64,000 nucleotides of DNA from Sarocladium kiliense (taxonomy: Eukaryota; Ascomycota; Sordariomycetes; Hypocreales; Sarocladiaceae), in NCBI GenBank assembly GCA_030734395.1, contig JAUZTG010000012.1, positions 744,001 to 808,000 of the forward strand, read 5' to 3'. Each line of letters starts with the position of its first letter. Position 1 is the first letter of the stretch. Under the pieces are notes generated by a model. It made no database searches, was not told the DNA's origin, and saw only the letters and a program-made list of their open reading frames with translations. Position numbers and translations under genes: made by a program. Positions 41,888 through 54,589 of this stretch are shown here, piece by piece.

Positions 41888-44800
41888 TTAGATCTTGCTC
41901 TTTCCGCCGTCCATCAACTCAGCTGCTGCACCTGCAATGGCCAGCTTGCCAGTCTCCTTCACTTTGGTCTGGAAGAGGACCTTCTTGCCGTCGCGCCACA
42001 TCTCAGTGACGAGGGTCTGGCCGGGGATGACGGGGCCGGCGAAGCGGACCTTGATGTTCTTGAATGCACCGAATCTATCCAGTGTTAGTTTAGGATCTGG
42101 GGAGAAGGAAGATGGTTCTGTGGTTACATACCGGTCGTAGACAGCCTTGCCGGCGAAGCCGAAGGAGCAGAGGCCGTGAAGGATAGGGGCCTTGAAGCCG
42201 CCCATCTTCGCGAAGTCGGGATCGATGTGTAGAGGGCTAAGGTTGTCAGTATGGTTGATAGAGCATACTCAAACGCACGACTTACTTGTAATCACCGCTC
42301 AGGCGGTAGATAGCAGCCTGCTCCTCCGATGTCTTCTCCTCCACCACAACATCGGGCATCCTACTAGGAGGCTTATTCGCCGCAGTGCTAGCCCCCCGAT
42401 CCTGCCCCTTGCTCGGTCCTCCAAACCCACCACATCCTCTCAAGAACACCGTCATCTCATTATAGAACACATCCTGACCTGAGGCCTTCTCAACAGTGGT
42501 GATGCCGACCTTGGCGATGGCTGCGCTACCCTTGTCGACTACCTCGAGGAGTCTGCCGCGGGAGACGAGGCGCGCGGCAGTGGGGATGGGGAATTTGCGG
42601 ACTTCGAGGAATTGCTCGCCGTGGAGGAGCATCATGGGGGAGAAGTTGGGGACGATGTTGTCGTAGTCGAAGGGCATTTCGGCGTTGAAGGGGGGGATGA
42701 CACCGAAGGTTGGGAGGACTTGGAAGTCCTCAGCACCCTCACTGTAGAACGTTATGTGAGCACTGAGCCAACTCATCAACCGAGTCCGAAAGTCCAAAAC
42801 TTACAAGACGTATTTGAGGTCGGTACGCTTTGCGCCAACGCCGAGGTTGTAAAGGATAGCATCACGCTCCTCATAGACAAACTCAGTAGGCTGGCCCTCC
42901 TGCTTCAAAGCCTCCTTGATGGCATCCAGATGTTCATTGCTCGAGGCTTCACCCTACGCGACGCAATCGAATCAGCAAAAATGGTATTTCATACATTTTG
43001 TTTTTTTGCCTATCCTCTCTATACTCCTACATAAATATGTGACATGCGTGAGATTTGCTCATACCTTTGACTTTATACTCCTGTTCTCCAGGTTCGCCAT
43101 GATCTTTCCTGTGGAATCCGCCGCCTTCTCAGGGTGATCCGCCCTGCCGTCATCGAAGTTGACGATCCGGTCCCAGTGCTTGACGACCTCCTCAGGTACG
43201 AGCTTGACGTCCACGGGGAAGCCGTGTCCGCCGGTGCGCTGCCAGCGAGTGCGACCGCACCAGCCGCTGCCGACCTCGTAGAGACCGCCAGTAGGGGTGG
43301 GGCACTTGTCGCTGCAAAGAGCGAGGACGAGGGGTGCGATGTAGTCGGGCTTGAAGGCCTGGACCATCTCCTCGGGCATGATGGTGGCAGTCATGGCAGT
43401 ACCAGCGTTAGGAGCGATGGTGTTCACGTAGATGTTGTACTTGTGGCCTTCGAGGGCAAGGGCGCGGGAGAAACCGAGGATACCGCATTTCTGTATCAAT
43501 TAGTGCCTGAAAGTTAGGTTGGTTGTGCATGGGAACTTACCGCTGCAGCATAGTTGGCCTGACCAAAGTTGCCGTAGATACCGCTGGTCGAGGTAGTGTT
43601 CAGGACACGACCGTACTTCTGCTTGAGGAAGTAAGGCCATGCCGCCTTGGTTACCTTGTAGGTACCACGGAGATGCACATTCATGACGGGGTCCCACAGG
43701 CTATCATCCATGTTCGTGAAGGCCTTGTCGCGGAGGATACCAGCGTTGTTGACCACGATATCAATGCGGCCGAACTCATCAATAGCGGCCTTGACGACGG
43801 CATCACCGTCCTCAGCGGACGCCTTGATACCGACAGCCTTGCCTCCCATCTTCTTGATCTCACCGACCACAGTGTCGGGGTCCATGAGGTCGTTAACGAC
43901 CACGGAAGCTCCGTACTTGGCGAAGGCAAGGCAGTATGCGCGGCCAATACCGGCACCGCCACCGGTGACAAGAGCGACCTTGCCAGTGAAGTCGAGGGTC
44001 TCGCCCTGCTCATTGGGGCCCATCTTCATAGACTCCTCAAGCAGAGTCATGAAGTCGTTAGGACCGCTGGGGTACTGAGGGTTGGAGAAGTCGATAACCT
44101 TGTTCCACTTCTTGAGGACGGCGCCAGGAGTGTAGGAGGAGTCGGCCTTCAGGAGAAGACCCTCGGAACGCTCCCAGCGTAGCTTGGCCATGTGTCCAGC
44201 ACCGACCTCGAAGATGCCACCAGTCTCGTTGGTGTTGTTCTTGTGGACCAGGACGGCGACAAGAGGGACGACCCAGTCGGGCTTGAGGAGCTCAAGCACA
44301 TCCGGGGGCATGATGCTGGCGGTCATCCGGCTAGCGGCTGCTGCTTGTTAGTTGGTGTCATCAAAGTTGTGGCGGGTCAACATACCAATTGGCGCAATGA
44401 CGTTGCAGATAATGTTGTACTTGGCTCCTTCCTTAGCCAGAGTCTCGGTGAAACCGACCATGGCGAGCTTGGCCGCAGAGTAGTTGGTCTGACCAAAGTT
44501 GCCGAAGAGACCAGCAGCAGAGGCGGTGTTGATGACACGGCCGTACTTCTGCTTCCTAAAGTGAGGCCAGGCGGCCCTTGCGCACTTGTAGGCTCCCTTG
44601 ACGTGAACCTTGTTGATGAGGTCCCAATCCTCGTCCTTCATGTTCTTGAAACTGATGTCGCGGAGGATACCTGCGTTGTTGATCAGGACGTCGATACGGC
44701 CGAATGCCTTAATGGCAGTGTCGATGATCTTGTCGCCGTCCTCGACGCTGTCGTAGTTGGCAACCGCCTTGCCGCCAGCGGCCTTGATCTCGTCAACGAC

Positions 44801-45034
44801 AACATCGGCAGCCTGGAAAAGTTGTCAGTATGAAAGTCGCAAGAGTAGCTGGTGTCAGGTAGCTTCAGTGCTTACCTTCGCAGACTGTCCCTCGCCCTTG
44901 GAAGAGCCACCAAGATCGTTGACAACGACGCTGGCACCACGCGAACCGAAGAACAGAGCGTAGACCTTGCCGAGGCCGCCGCCAGCTCCGGTGACAACGA
45001 CGACCTGGCCGTCGTATCTCAGCTGCTCGGCCAT
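41888..45034 (-). CDS. FOX2: Peroxisomal multifunctional beta-oxidation enzyme Fox2
   Basis: A 901-residue protein from eight exons: 45034-44876, 44812-44386, 44337-43541, 43490-43065, 42953-42805, 42741-42286, 42236-42132 and 42074-41888. Two (3R)-hydroxyacyl-CoA dehydrogenase SDR domains come first: one with TGAGGGLG and NYSAAK, the other with TGGGAGIG and NYAAAK. They are followed by a 2-enoyl-CoA hydratase 2 (hot-dog) domain with the signature YRLSGDYNPLHIDPDFA, completed by splicing. It performs the hydration and second oxidation of fatty-acid beta-oxidation in peroxisomes. The C-terminus is SKI, a non-canonical PTS1. Three CCTCGG/CCGAGG elements lie within 500 bases upstream, the FarA/FarB site in Aspergillus. 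Length and domain order match yeast Fox2 (about 900 residues). Confidence 0.95.
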
Positions 45035-46654
45035 GATGACGTGAATGTGTGTATGTGATGGGGTATAGTCTGCCTTGCGCCTTTGGAATGATGAAGTCAA
45101 GGGCGAAGTTCAGATGGCACAACAAGTGAGAAAAAGATGAGGAAGAATAAGGAAAGAGGATCGGAGGAGTAGAGAGACAGGTTAGATGAGGAAGCCAAGT
45201 CGATTGAAAGGGCCCGAGGCTCTGGAGAATGATGAGGAAGTGTCTCCCCGCGGTGCCGAGACGCTTTTATTCCAGCGGCCAGATGCGGGAGCTGGAGTCG
45301 GCAACGGCGACGCTACAGCGGTGCGCGTCAGTGCAACGAGCGCTGCTGGTGCCGTTGCCCTGCGCAGCGATTGGAGGTGGGAGCCTCGGCTTCCTGGAGC
45401 TGGAGCGGGGCGGTTGGCGGCAACCCGCATTCTGCTGCTGAGGCGGAGGATATGGGGACAGCCTGCACCACCTACAGTGGGACAGTGGGTGAGGGGGAGC
45501 GCTAGGCCGCATCCGAGGGACGCCCCAGCTTCCATCTTCACATGCCACGCAGTGCTGGGGTCCTAAAAACGTCATGTGCCAGATTCTGGACTGAAGTCTT
45601 TCACATGCTGTCTGGGGCAGGTGCTTCGTCAGAGTCCGTGATGTGTCCGTGTCGGACTCGAGATGCTGCGTAAGGCAAGGTGCTCGGCGTAATATAAGCA
45701 TTGCCCTACGAAGCGTGTCAGCTATGTCTCGTGAGCAAGTCCACGCTCATTTCAAGTGCAAGTTTAGGAGTATCAGCAACAAAAATGCCAATTTGAACAG
45801 CCTTGGTCGAACGCATCGAACGCATTACACGCTACGTTGTATATGTCATATTTCATAATGTCTGGATCATCTGGTCTTCATGTGCTTGCACTCACTCTAT
45901 CTTGAATGCTGCAGGGTAGCTCAAGCCAGAAAGAATGATCTGAGTAAGCTAGCATGGCTCAACACCTCAACCACACTGTATGATTCGCTGTCTTTGAACA
46001 ACTATATGCTTCCGATCGTCCAAGTCTGCCGCATGTCTCTGTTTTACTGCCAGGTCGACCAGCCAAGCTCCCCCAAGTGGGTGGCTCCCCTCGGCGCGGG
46101 ACCCGTGGCTTTGTTGCTGGCCCCAAACTGCGATCGTCCCTGGTTTGACCAAACTCAAAGCCGCAGACGAGTGTGGCAGCAAAGCTTTGACAGCTTTGCA
46201 TTCATTCGAGTTGTCTTGAAATCCCACCACGCGTTCTCGTTGGCATGAGATCACCTCGACTCAAATCATCCCACAGCGATGGCCGTTTCCAGCGGCCCGC
46301 GGCCGGCTCAGTGGGGTGTGGCTGACTCGAAGCTACCGCCTCAGCAGCTAATGTCACCTGCTGCAAGCGAAATCAAGGCTCGCGCCTAAAACACAAAGTT
46401 CGTCACACTACACAACAGCTCAACCACTGTCCAATGCTCCGTCAACATCGTCACCACCAATTCCCTCCCGCGGCCACCCTGTTCGAATCCGACGCTGCGA
46501 CCGACGCCTCCTCTTCCTCGTTGACTTGACGCCGACTGTGCGCTCTTGAAGGAGAGAATGCTCGCCTGCTTATCTCGGACGCGCTAAGCGTCAACGACGG
46601 CCCAAACCTCCCGAACCCGAATATCCGCTACAACGAGGCTGTCACGATTCCGCC
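45035..46654. promoter_or_regulatory. Divergent intergenic region between FOX2 and SRF1 genes
   Basis: 1.6 kb without a gene I can support. The FOX2-proximal 500 bases carry the CCTCGG elements listed separately. The SRF1-proximal part is C-rich leader sequence. Confidence 0.5.
45214..45518. promoter_or_regulatory. Three CCTCGG/CCGAGG elements, fatty-acid response
   Basis: CCGAGG at 45214-45219, CCTCGG at 45384-45389 and CCGAGG at 45513-45518, about 180, 350 and 480 bases upstream of the FOX2 ATG. CCTCGG is the core bound by FarA and FarB of Aspergillus nidulans at beta-oxidation genes. By chance about 0.25 matches are expected in 500 bases, counting both strands with equal base use. Confidence 0.6.
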
Positions 46655-47858
46655 ATGTCTTCGCCGTCCCTCCCCCGAGACGGCTTCTCTAATTCTTCGC
46701 GTGATGGTCTCGTTTCCAAAGACACTGTTGCCAGTGCTGTCGGAGGACCGACGCCTCCGCGCCTGCGACCCCCCAGGACCCTACCCCGTATGCGACCCCT
46801 TCCCGGTCATCCCGCTCCCATGTTTGTTGTGTTGCTTGTTGCTGACTTCAGTCGTTCCCATAGCCTGGGTCGACTCCTATTCCCCTAGATATGGCAGCGC
46901 CGGCCCGGACCAATTCCAACTCTTGAGCCCGCCACCACGCTCTGTCCCGCATCATCTTAACGCGACCCCTACTGACCCATCACGACGCCGTATCTCGACG
47001 GACGGCTTTGTCGATTACGATGACGAACGGCTCGGTCCTGGGAGAAAGCCGATGGGAAAGTTGACGCATTTCTTCAAGTACGCCGGCCGCGGTTCACTTC
47101 ATGGGCGAAAGTGGGATCATTTGCGAACGGATGAGCCGGTTATTGTGCCCATGTCGTCACGGGTACATCCGTCGATGCAGAACCCGCTCGGCTGGAAAGA
47201 CTTTCTTCATTCGTCGGCATATGGCCACTCGCCCAACGAGAAGTCGGAAATTGTCGAACCCGAGGTGCTCAACCAACTTCAACCAGGCTTCGACCGGCCT
47301 GTTGAGGAACCTATACACCCTCTGGACCCCCGAATGTCGCGACAGAGGAGAACACTGGCACTGTCAAAACGCGCATGGTACTTCATCATGCGCAGCTCCC
47401 TTATCCCTCTCATGTTCCGCCTTACGGTCATGATTACTTCTATACTCGCGCTAGGTATCGCCGCACGGATCTTCGTTCTCGAGACTGGACTGGATGCCGA
47501 GAGCGCCGAACGCACACAAGCCATCGTAGCCGTCGTGGTAGACTGTGTGGCAATACCGTATATCGGATATATGATATACGACGAGTACACCGGCAAGCCT
47601 CTTGGCTTGCGATCTGCGGTGTCGAAGATGTCCCTGATACTTCTGGACCTCTTCTTCATCGTCTTCAAGTCAGCGAGCACAGCGCTCGCATTTGAGAGCG
47701 TTGTTTATCACAACCTGAAGCAGGTCGACATTCGAGCACTGTCTAAGGCATTGGCCGTGTTCCAGCTGGTAGGCCTCATCGCATGGGATATGACCTTCAC
47801 GGTGAATATCTTCCGGACCGTGGAACGGCTAGGTGGAGGCGAGGACGACAAGGTCTAG
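46655..47858 (+). CDS. SRF1: Regulator of phospholipase D, Srf1 family
   Basis: A 375-residue membrane protein from exons 46655-46787 and 46864-47858. The intron (GTATGC, TGCTGAC branch, CATAG) joins RTLP to PWVDSYSPRYGSAGPD, a conserved fungal block. The N-terminal half is soluble and polar, with PMGKLTHFFKYAGRGSLHG and NPLGWKDFLHSS. The C-terminal half has four helices: around SSLIPLMFRLTVMITSILAL, AIVAVVVDCVAIPYIGYMIY, LILLDLFFIVFKSASTALAF and LAVFQLVGLIAWDMTFTVNI. In yeast Srf1 acts with the phospholipase D Spo14 and protects against excess phosphatidylcholine or exogenous lipids; the family assignment is from recall of this architecture. Translating without the intron puts a different ATG (46701) in frame, which would be a wrong start. 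Confidence 0.82.
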
Positions 47859-48891
47859 TTGGCATGTAGCGTGCAGCATGGCGTTCCAAGAGAAGGGTAT
47901 ACACGGAACTCAGGATTCAAGGCGTTTACCGGCATTGGAACAGGTCCAACATGGGAGAACATTACTACTGCTCTTGCAGAGAGCAGGGCGTTTGGGTGTG
48001 GCAGCGATGAAAGCTGCAGGCATGGCATTCAGGATAGCCACCAGCAACGACCAACTTCCTTTGTGTATAACAGACGGGGTAAAGGCATGATATCCTTTCG
48101 TCCAATTTACTACTAAACCTTTACGAATAAAACTAAATTAGAAATACCCTATGATCTCGCACGACTTGAATGGCATCACACCGCTAGAGGCGGTCGCAGG
48201 CGGCAGAACAGCGGGTGCATGCGCTGTGGCACAGCACCCGGCATTCTCCACGCCCCTCGCGGTACATCGTCTGCCACCAAAGCTTCGTAGCACCCACAAG
48301 TCACACCCTCCTCCCTGGTTCAGCCTTGAGGCAGCCTTGACACCGTGAACGAGTCGCCGCACGCACTGACAACAGCCCGCCATTGAGGTGCATCGGCCCT
48401 TTGATCTGCGTCCCTTCTGCCTGCCTGCTTGCTGTGTCAGACTCTCTCGCCCTGCAGACCAACCTTCACCACCGTGACCTCCTCCTTCACCCATCCACCG
48501 CACCTTTCTTTCATCCACGTCGTCTCTCGCGTCGTGGCTTTTTCGTCTCTCTTTAGGCGTTGGGCTGTGCTTCCTGTCTGCCTGAGAATCCCGCCCGCCC
48601 CGCTGTCATAGTTGCTTTGCTTGCTCTCCTTCAGACGTCAAGCGCCTCTCGCCCCAAACCCGTTTCTCTTGCATTCGCGATCATCGCCGTACTCCCGACT
48701 TCTCAACACATCTTCTGTCTTCTCCGAAGGCCATTTTTGATTTCGAAATTCCTCGAGAAAAACTGAAGATCAAAAGCCGATACCGAGAACCCCAATTTCA
48801 TCTTGCTGTTTCGCCACGAACCCCTCGGTCATCGCGGGGTCTTTCGTTTCCTTCCGCCAAAGCCTGGCTTCTTTGATTTCCAACCGATAAG
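47859..48891. other. Intergenic, promoter and leader of cullin-1
   Basis: No gene seen. The right half is strongly pyrimidine-rich (TCTCTC and CTTCC words) and leads into the cullin start without an intervening in-frame ATG. Confidence 0.5.
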
Positions 48892-51446
48892 ATGTCAGGG
48901 AGGACCGCATCAGGCACGAGCAGCCCGATGCCTCCGGTCCCCAACAGGGAGGACATTGGTGCAACGTAAGTCGGGAAGAGCTGGCGGTCGCGTGATGGCG
49001 CCATCCTTTCTGGAGGTGCGCTAACCCAGCAATAGATGGAATTACCTTCAGGCAGGTATCACCCGTGTCATGACAGATCTCGAGCGAGGTATCGACATGC
49101 AGATGTACATGGGCGTCTACACGTACGTGTCCCGAATGTAGCTGTTCCAACGAGCTTGAGACCGTTGACTAAACTTTACCAGTGCCGTTCACAACTTCTG
49201 CACGTCGCAGAAAGCTGTGGGCTTTAATGGAGGCCCAACGATGCATGCGACTCATAGAGGAGGTACGTTTAGCTAGTCAAACTTTTGAGCCGTTGCTAAT
49301 GCCTTGTTCGACCCATAGCACATCTTCTTGGAGAGGAGCTGTACAACAAGCTCATCGCCTACCTACAGAACCACCTCGAGGGTCTTGTCGAGAAGTCGAA
49401 GTCGCATACCGATGAGGCGCTACTTGCCTATTACATCCGCGAATGGGGACGATACACGACTGCAGCCAAATACATTCACCACTTGTTTCGTTACCTCAAT
49501 CGACATTGGGTCAAGCGCGAGATCGACGAAGGCAAGAAGTACATCTACGACGTCTACACGCTGCATCTCGTCCAGTGGAGGAAGGTCCTCTTCGAACAGC
49601 TGTCGACGAAGGTCATGGATGCCGTTCTGAAGCTGGTTGAGAAGCAGCGAAATGGCGAGACGATTGAGTACAGCCAGATCAAGCAGGTTGTTGACTCATT
49701 TGTTTCGCTTGGCCTGGACGAGTCAGATCCGACCAAATCAACCCTCGAGGTGTACCGACACCACTTCGAGCAACCTTTCATCGCGGCCACACGCGAGTAC
49801 TATCAGGCTGAGTCGAAGCAGTTCGTCGCTGAGAACAGTGTCGTCGAATATATGAAGAAGGCAACGGCTCGACTGGCAGAAGAGGAGGAGCGCGTCAACA
49901 CGTACCTCCACCAAGACATTGCTGTGAGCCTGAAGAGAACATGCAACGAGGCACTCATTGCGGATCATTCTGCCTTACTTCGTGAGGAGTTCCAGGTTCT
50001 CATCGACAACGACCGCGAAGAGGATATGGCCAGGATGTACAACCTGCTCTCGCGAATTTTGGATGGACTGGAGCCTTTGCGCGCTAAGTTCGAAACCCAC
50101 GTCAGAAAGGCAGGTCTGGCAGCAGTTGAGAAGATTCAATCCGCCGAGGGAGACAAGCTGGAACCCAAGGTGTACGTTGACGCTCTCCTCGATGTCCACA
50201 CGCGTTACCAAGGCTTGGTAAAGCGTGCCTTCAACGACGAACCTGAGTTCACTCGCTCACTCGACAATGCCTGCCGTGAGTTCGTCAACCGGAATGAGGT
50301 TTGCAAATCCGGCTCAAACAAATCCCCGGAGTTGCTCGCCAAATATACCGATGTCCTCTTGCGCAAGAGTAGTACTAGTATTGAGGAAGCGGATCTTGAG
50401 CGGGCTCTTGGCCAAATCATGACGGTCTTCAAGTACATCGAGGACAAAGATGTCTTCCAGAAATTCTACTCACGCATGCTCGCCCGTCGCTTGGTACACA
50501 GCAACTCTTCCTCCGACGATGCGGAGACGAGTATGATCAGCAAATTGAAGGAGGCGTGCGGTTTCGAGTATACCAATAAACTCCAACGCATGTTCACCGA
50601 CATGCAGATCTCCAAGGACCTGAACCGCGACTTCAAGGATCACCTTCAAGGAGTGGGCTATACAAAGTCGGTAGACTCGACTTTCTCCATCCTTGGCACT
50701 GGCTTCTGGCCACTGGTACCCCCAAGCACAGATTTCAACCCGCCAGGAGAAATCTCTGCGGAGATCGAGCGCTTCATTCTTTTCTACAAGCACAAGCACG
50801 ATGGGCGCAAGCTCACATGGCTATGGCAGCTCTGCAAAGGTGAAGTCAAGACTGGCTACTGCAAGAACTCCAAGACGCCCTTTACCTTCCAGGTGTCGAT
50901 CTATCAGATGGCAGTGTTACTGCTGTTTAATGAGAAGGACACATACACATACGAGGATATGCTCAGCGCGACGCAATTGAGCAGCGAAGTCCTGGACCAG
51001 GCTCTTGCTGTTATCCTCAAAGCCAAGGTGCTACTTATGAGCGGCGGTGAAAAGCCGGGACCGGGTAGGACCTTCAAGCTAAACTATGACTTCAAGAGCA
51101 AGAAGATCAGAGTGAACCTAAACATTGGTGGCGTCAAGGAGTCGAAGACGGAGGAGGCTGAGACAAACAAGACGATCGAGGAAGACCGCAAGCTCGTTCT
51201 TCAGGTAGGCACCCTCTCATACCCTTGCTCATGACGTATAACTAATTCGACTGGCAGTCCGCTATTGTGCGAATCATGAAGTCGCGGAAGAAGATGAAGC
51301 ACACGCAACTCGTGAGCGAGACGATCAACCAGATCCGCTCCCGATTTGTCCCTAAGGTCGGCGACATCAAGAAGTGCATTGAAATCCTCCTGGACAAGGA
51401 ATATCTCGAGCGTCTGGATGATGACGAGCTGGGCTACCTTGCATAA
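48892..51446 (+). CDS. culA: Cullin-1, SCF ubiquitin ligase scaffold
   Basis: A 771-residue protein from exons 48892-48965, 49036-49122, 49183-49262, 49319-51204 and 51258-51446. It bridges Skp1/F-box substrate adaptors (N-terminal repeats) and the Rbx1 RING protein (C-terminal cullin homology domain). The N-terminal segment WNYLQAGITRVM and cullin repeats with LVEKQRNGE and NEFEQ-like helices are followed by a cullin homology region with QDISKDL-like text (seen as MQISKDLNRDF) and FILFYKHKHDGRKLTWLW. The last exon encodes the winged-helix neddylation domain: VRIMKSRKKMKHTQL contains the likely NEDD8 acceptor Lys717, and the protein ends YLERLDDDELGYLA as in CUL1. Size and C-terminus match Cul1/Cdc53 rather than Cul3 or Cul4. 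Three short N-terminal exons are typical of the fungal gene. Confidence 0.95.
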
Positions 51447-52098
51447 ACGTCAACTCGTTGACCTAAGCTTGACGAACTTGCGCAATTGCTAGACGTGGGT
51501 ATGGGCAGGTTGTCCCATCAACGTGAGGCAAGTACGCTGGCCGGCGCAGACAACTCAATATGGTGGAGGCATCCGTCTCCAGTGGCTCGACCGTCGAGAA
51601 GCAGCCTTAACCAGTTGGCGTGCACATATTCATTTTCAGGAAGAATCCACCACAATGATCCCCTCCCACAAGCGCACTGGTACTGTTTGATCTCTGGGAG
51701 GGAGAGTAAACACAGCGAATTTATAATTGCTACGACATGGAACGAAAGGGGACTGGTGGAATAAAGCATGGGTTAATGGGTTTGAGAAGGAGGCCCTACC
51801 TTCAGCGCGAGAGTGTGCCATGCTGAATAGCGCCCCTTTTGATTGAGAGAACACATACAACACAAAATGACCCTTTTGATGAGTCCGGGACAGCTGTTCG
51901 ATTCCATACAGATTACAGGGAGGAACACAAAAGACAGACAGGTATGAAAAGAGACATGATTTTCACGGCTTGAGATCCATGCTTCGCTCGGGCTTCTGTT
52001 ATAGTCATTGAATATCGTGCTCGATGCTTCGCTGCCTTGTAAGTCATGGTATATATATCCTATTACGCGATGATACATCGTCTCTTCATCCTTGCACC
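51447..52098. other. Convergent 3' intergenic region
   Basis: No gene seen between the convergent cullin and AVL9 genes. Confidence 0.5.
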
Positions 52099-54589
52099 TT
52101 AAGCCTTGACCTCAGTAGTGCTCTTCTCGACGTCGTCTTTTTCCTTGGGGGTATCCTCCTCCTTTGTTGCTGCTACCGCCACTGGTGACGGCGCCACTTC
52201 TTCCTCCTTGCTCGCCCTTGCTCCTGTGACCGACTCTCTTGCAAATCCATCTCCGTTGCTCTTCTTCGTATCATCCGGTGTCTGCTCAGGCTGCGCCTTC
52301 ATACCTGCGGTCGCAGGCGGCGAATCATCCTCCCCACCGAAGAGTACACTGCCGCCGCTCTCCCCTGTCGTTGGTCTTGTGGACGTCGATGTCCGGTCAC
52401 TATCTGCTGGTGTGCTGATGAATTGATAATCCTTGTCAATAGGGCTTGTTGGGCCAGAAGCACTGCCTGCTGTGGGGGATTTGACGCCGCTCTTGCTGCT
52501 GTTCGACCGACCCCAACCTGCTCCCCAACCACCCTGCTTGCGTTTCTCACCAGCCCAACTCGCCCAGCTGGAGACGTAGGCCCCGGCTTTGACTCCTACG
52601 GACTGGACCGTCTGCTGTGCTTTGACGAGGTCTACAGCTGGCATCGCTGCGCCTGTGGCTGATTTCTCTGTTGGAGACTTCATACCACTGGAGGCTTGCT
52701 GGGCTTTTGCATCTTCGGCGCGCCGACGCTGTGATTCGCGGAGGTACTCGACGTCAGAGTACAGTCTGTTGAGCATCGTGGAAGCCTTCTCCCTTCCTGC
52801 AGCGAAGTTACGTCCAAGAACCTCTCTGCCTTGCGCGAAGCGCTCATCTAAGTGAAGATCTTTGACCTGCTCTGCGAGTCGGCGTTGGACATCCTCAATG
52901 GTGAGACCACCAGCGCAGGGGTGCTTGGGCTCTGAAATGGCAAAAATGCCGGAGTCGGTATTGGCATCCCACATGCGGTAATTCTCGGTGCGAGACCAAG
53001 CTTCAACCCAGTCAAGGCCGAAATCGACAGCTGGGTCGCCATCTGGGCCTGGGCCAGCCGAGGGGTCCTGTGCGAGGAAGCTGTGATATTTTACTGAGGA
53101 GATAAGGCCAAGGATATAAGCCTCAAACTGAGACCGAATGAACTCTTCACTGCCGGCATATTGCATGGTCTTGGGCCGACTGGGATTGGCATCATCCCAG
53201 GTATCGTTAATCTCCTGGGTGAGGAAGTCAATCCAGCGGCGATCGGCGGCGGTGAGAGTGAGAGCCTGGCGGAGCGATGAGGAGGTGATGTTGATTGTGT
53301 CGTCGTCAAGGTTAATGAGTATGTCGCTATAGCGGTCCTTTTGCTGGAGTAGGAGGGAGTTTGTGCTGCCGACGATATAAGACTTTGTGCCGAAGTCGGC
53401 AAGAACGTCGAGTTGCTGAAGTGGTGTATATGGTCCAAATAGACTGCCCTGTTGCACATCTGAAGTTAGCATCTGCTGTGTAGTGATGCGAGCGTTTTTG
53501 GTGAAGTTCGTACCTTGCCAAAGATCTGAAGCGGTAGGCCCATGAAGGTAAGCATGGAGTTGCGATTGCTACTCTGCAAGCTCGTCGGCTTCGAAAGGGT
53601 CTTCTCATAGTTGTTGAGCTCCGGATCGGCGCAGTCTTGCAGACTGCGAAGGAGACCCGGGATGAGGGAGATGAGCGCGAACTGCACCATACATAACCGG
53701 TCACACCGTGAACCGAAGAAGAGCATCTATTGAAGTTAGCGTCTTATATAGAGTCGGCCCTATGACAAGTCAATATGTCAGTATTGCATACCTTCGGCTG
53801 CAGCAGAGCGCATTTGAACAGAACAAGAGACTGCCACTTGAACTCGTGAATCAACTCCCTCAGACTCATGCCCAAGTACTGGTCTTTATCTGCCTCCTCT
53901 AAACCGCCCCTCGCCTTCTCTTCCGCTAGGCTTTCCTGGAAGCGGCGGAGAATCTCCATATCTGTGAATTCGCGCTGGGCAAACCATGCCTGTGTAACGA
54001 TGCTGAGACGTTCGCGCAGCATGCCGAAGGATTGAGGGCTGTCGGCGATGACAACCACGGCCTTTTGAACGGTGGATCGGGTTACATCGTCAGGTCGGTT
54101 GAGGAGGAGGGTTGAGTCGATCTGGCGGGTGCAACTGATGCCGAAGAGGGATGTGGCAGGTCCCTTTGCAGTCTCGGGGCGAAGGAGTGTGAAGTAGGAG
54201 AAGTCTTCCTCGGAGCTGGAACAAGGGGTATTAGTTATGTTTACTAAAACTGCTTCGGCGAGGGTTCCTTACGCGTGAGCACCGTCGCTCAGGGCCATGA
54301 AAGGCAGCAGAGTCCAGCCAAACTCGGCAGCTGGGTCGAGCCCGTCCTCCGCGCCGAACCACGTCTCGACTTCAGGACCTCGAGCATGGTGAAAGCCGAC
54401 CACGGTGACGAGTGGGGTGAAGCCGACGGTTGAGGGTGTAGCTGGCGCGACAGGAGGTTCGATCGGGGAGAGAATGGAATGAGGCCTAGGCTGGTCGTCG
54501 GGTGAGGTGCCTTCAACCGAGGAGGGAGGTTGCTGGTCTTTCTCGTCACTGCTGAGGCGGACATCCTCCATCTTCTGCTCTTCAGCCAT
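52099..54589 (-). CDS. AVL9: Late secretory pathway protein Avl9
   Basis: A 767-residue protein from exons 54589-54273, 54215-53792, 53726-53514 and 53448-52099. Avl9 is a DENN-related protein needed for Golgi-to-surface exocytosis in yeast. Landmarks are VTVVGFHHARGPEVETWF at the start, LLPFMALSDGAHA into SEEDFSYFTLL across the first intron, LFGISCTRQI, MLFFGSRCDRLCMVQFALISLIPGL at the third exon start and FGPYTPLQQLDVL in the fourth. The N-terminal 40 residues and the C-terminal ~200 are low-complexity (Ser/Thr/Pro/Lys/Glu). The C-terminal tail is longer than the conserved core and probably disordered. The start is the first ATG. The gene is convergent with cullin-1. Confidence 0.92.

Noticed and set aside
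43523..44833. Two plus-strand frames of 213 and 219 codons across FOX2
   Set aside because: Both are antisense to the duplicated SDR domains. They resemble each other only because the sense domains are homologous.
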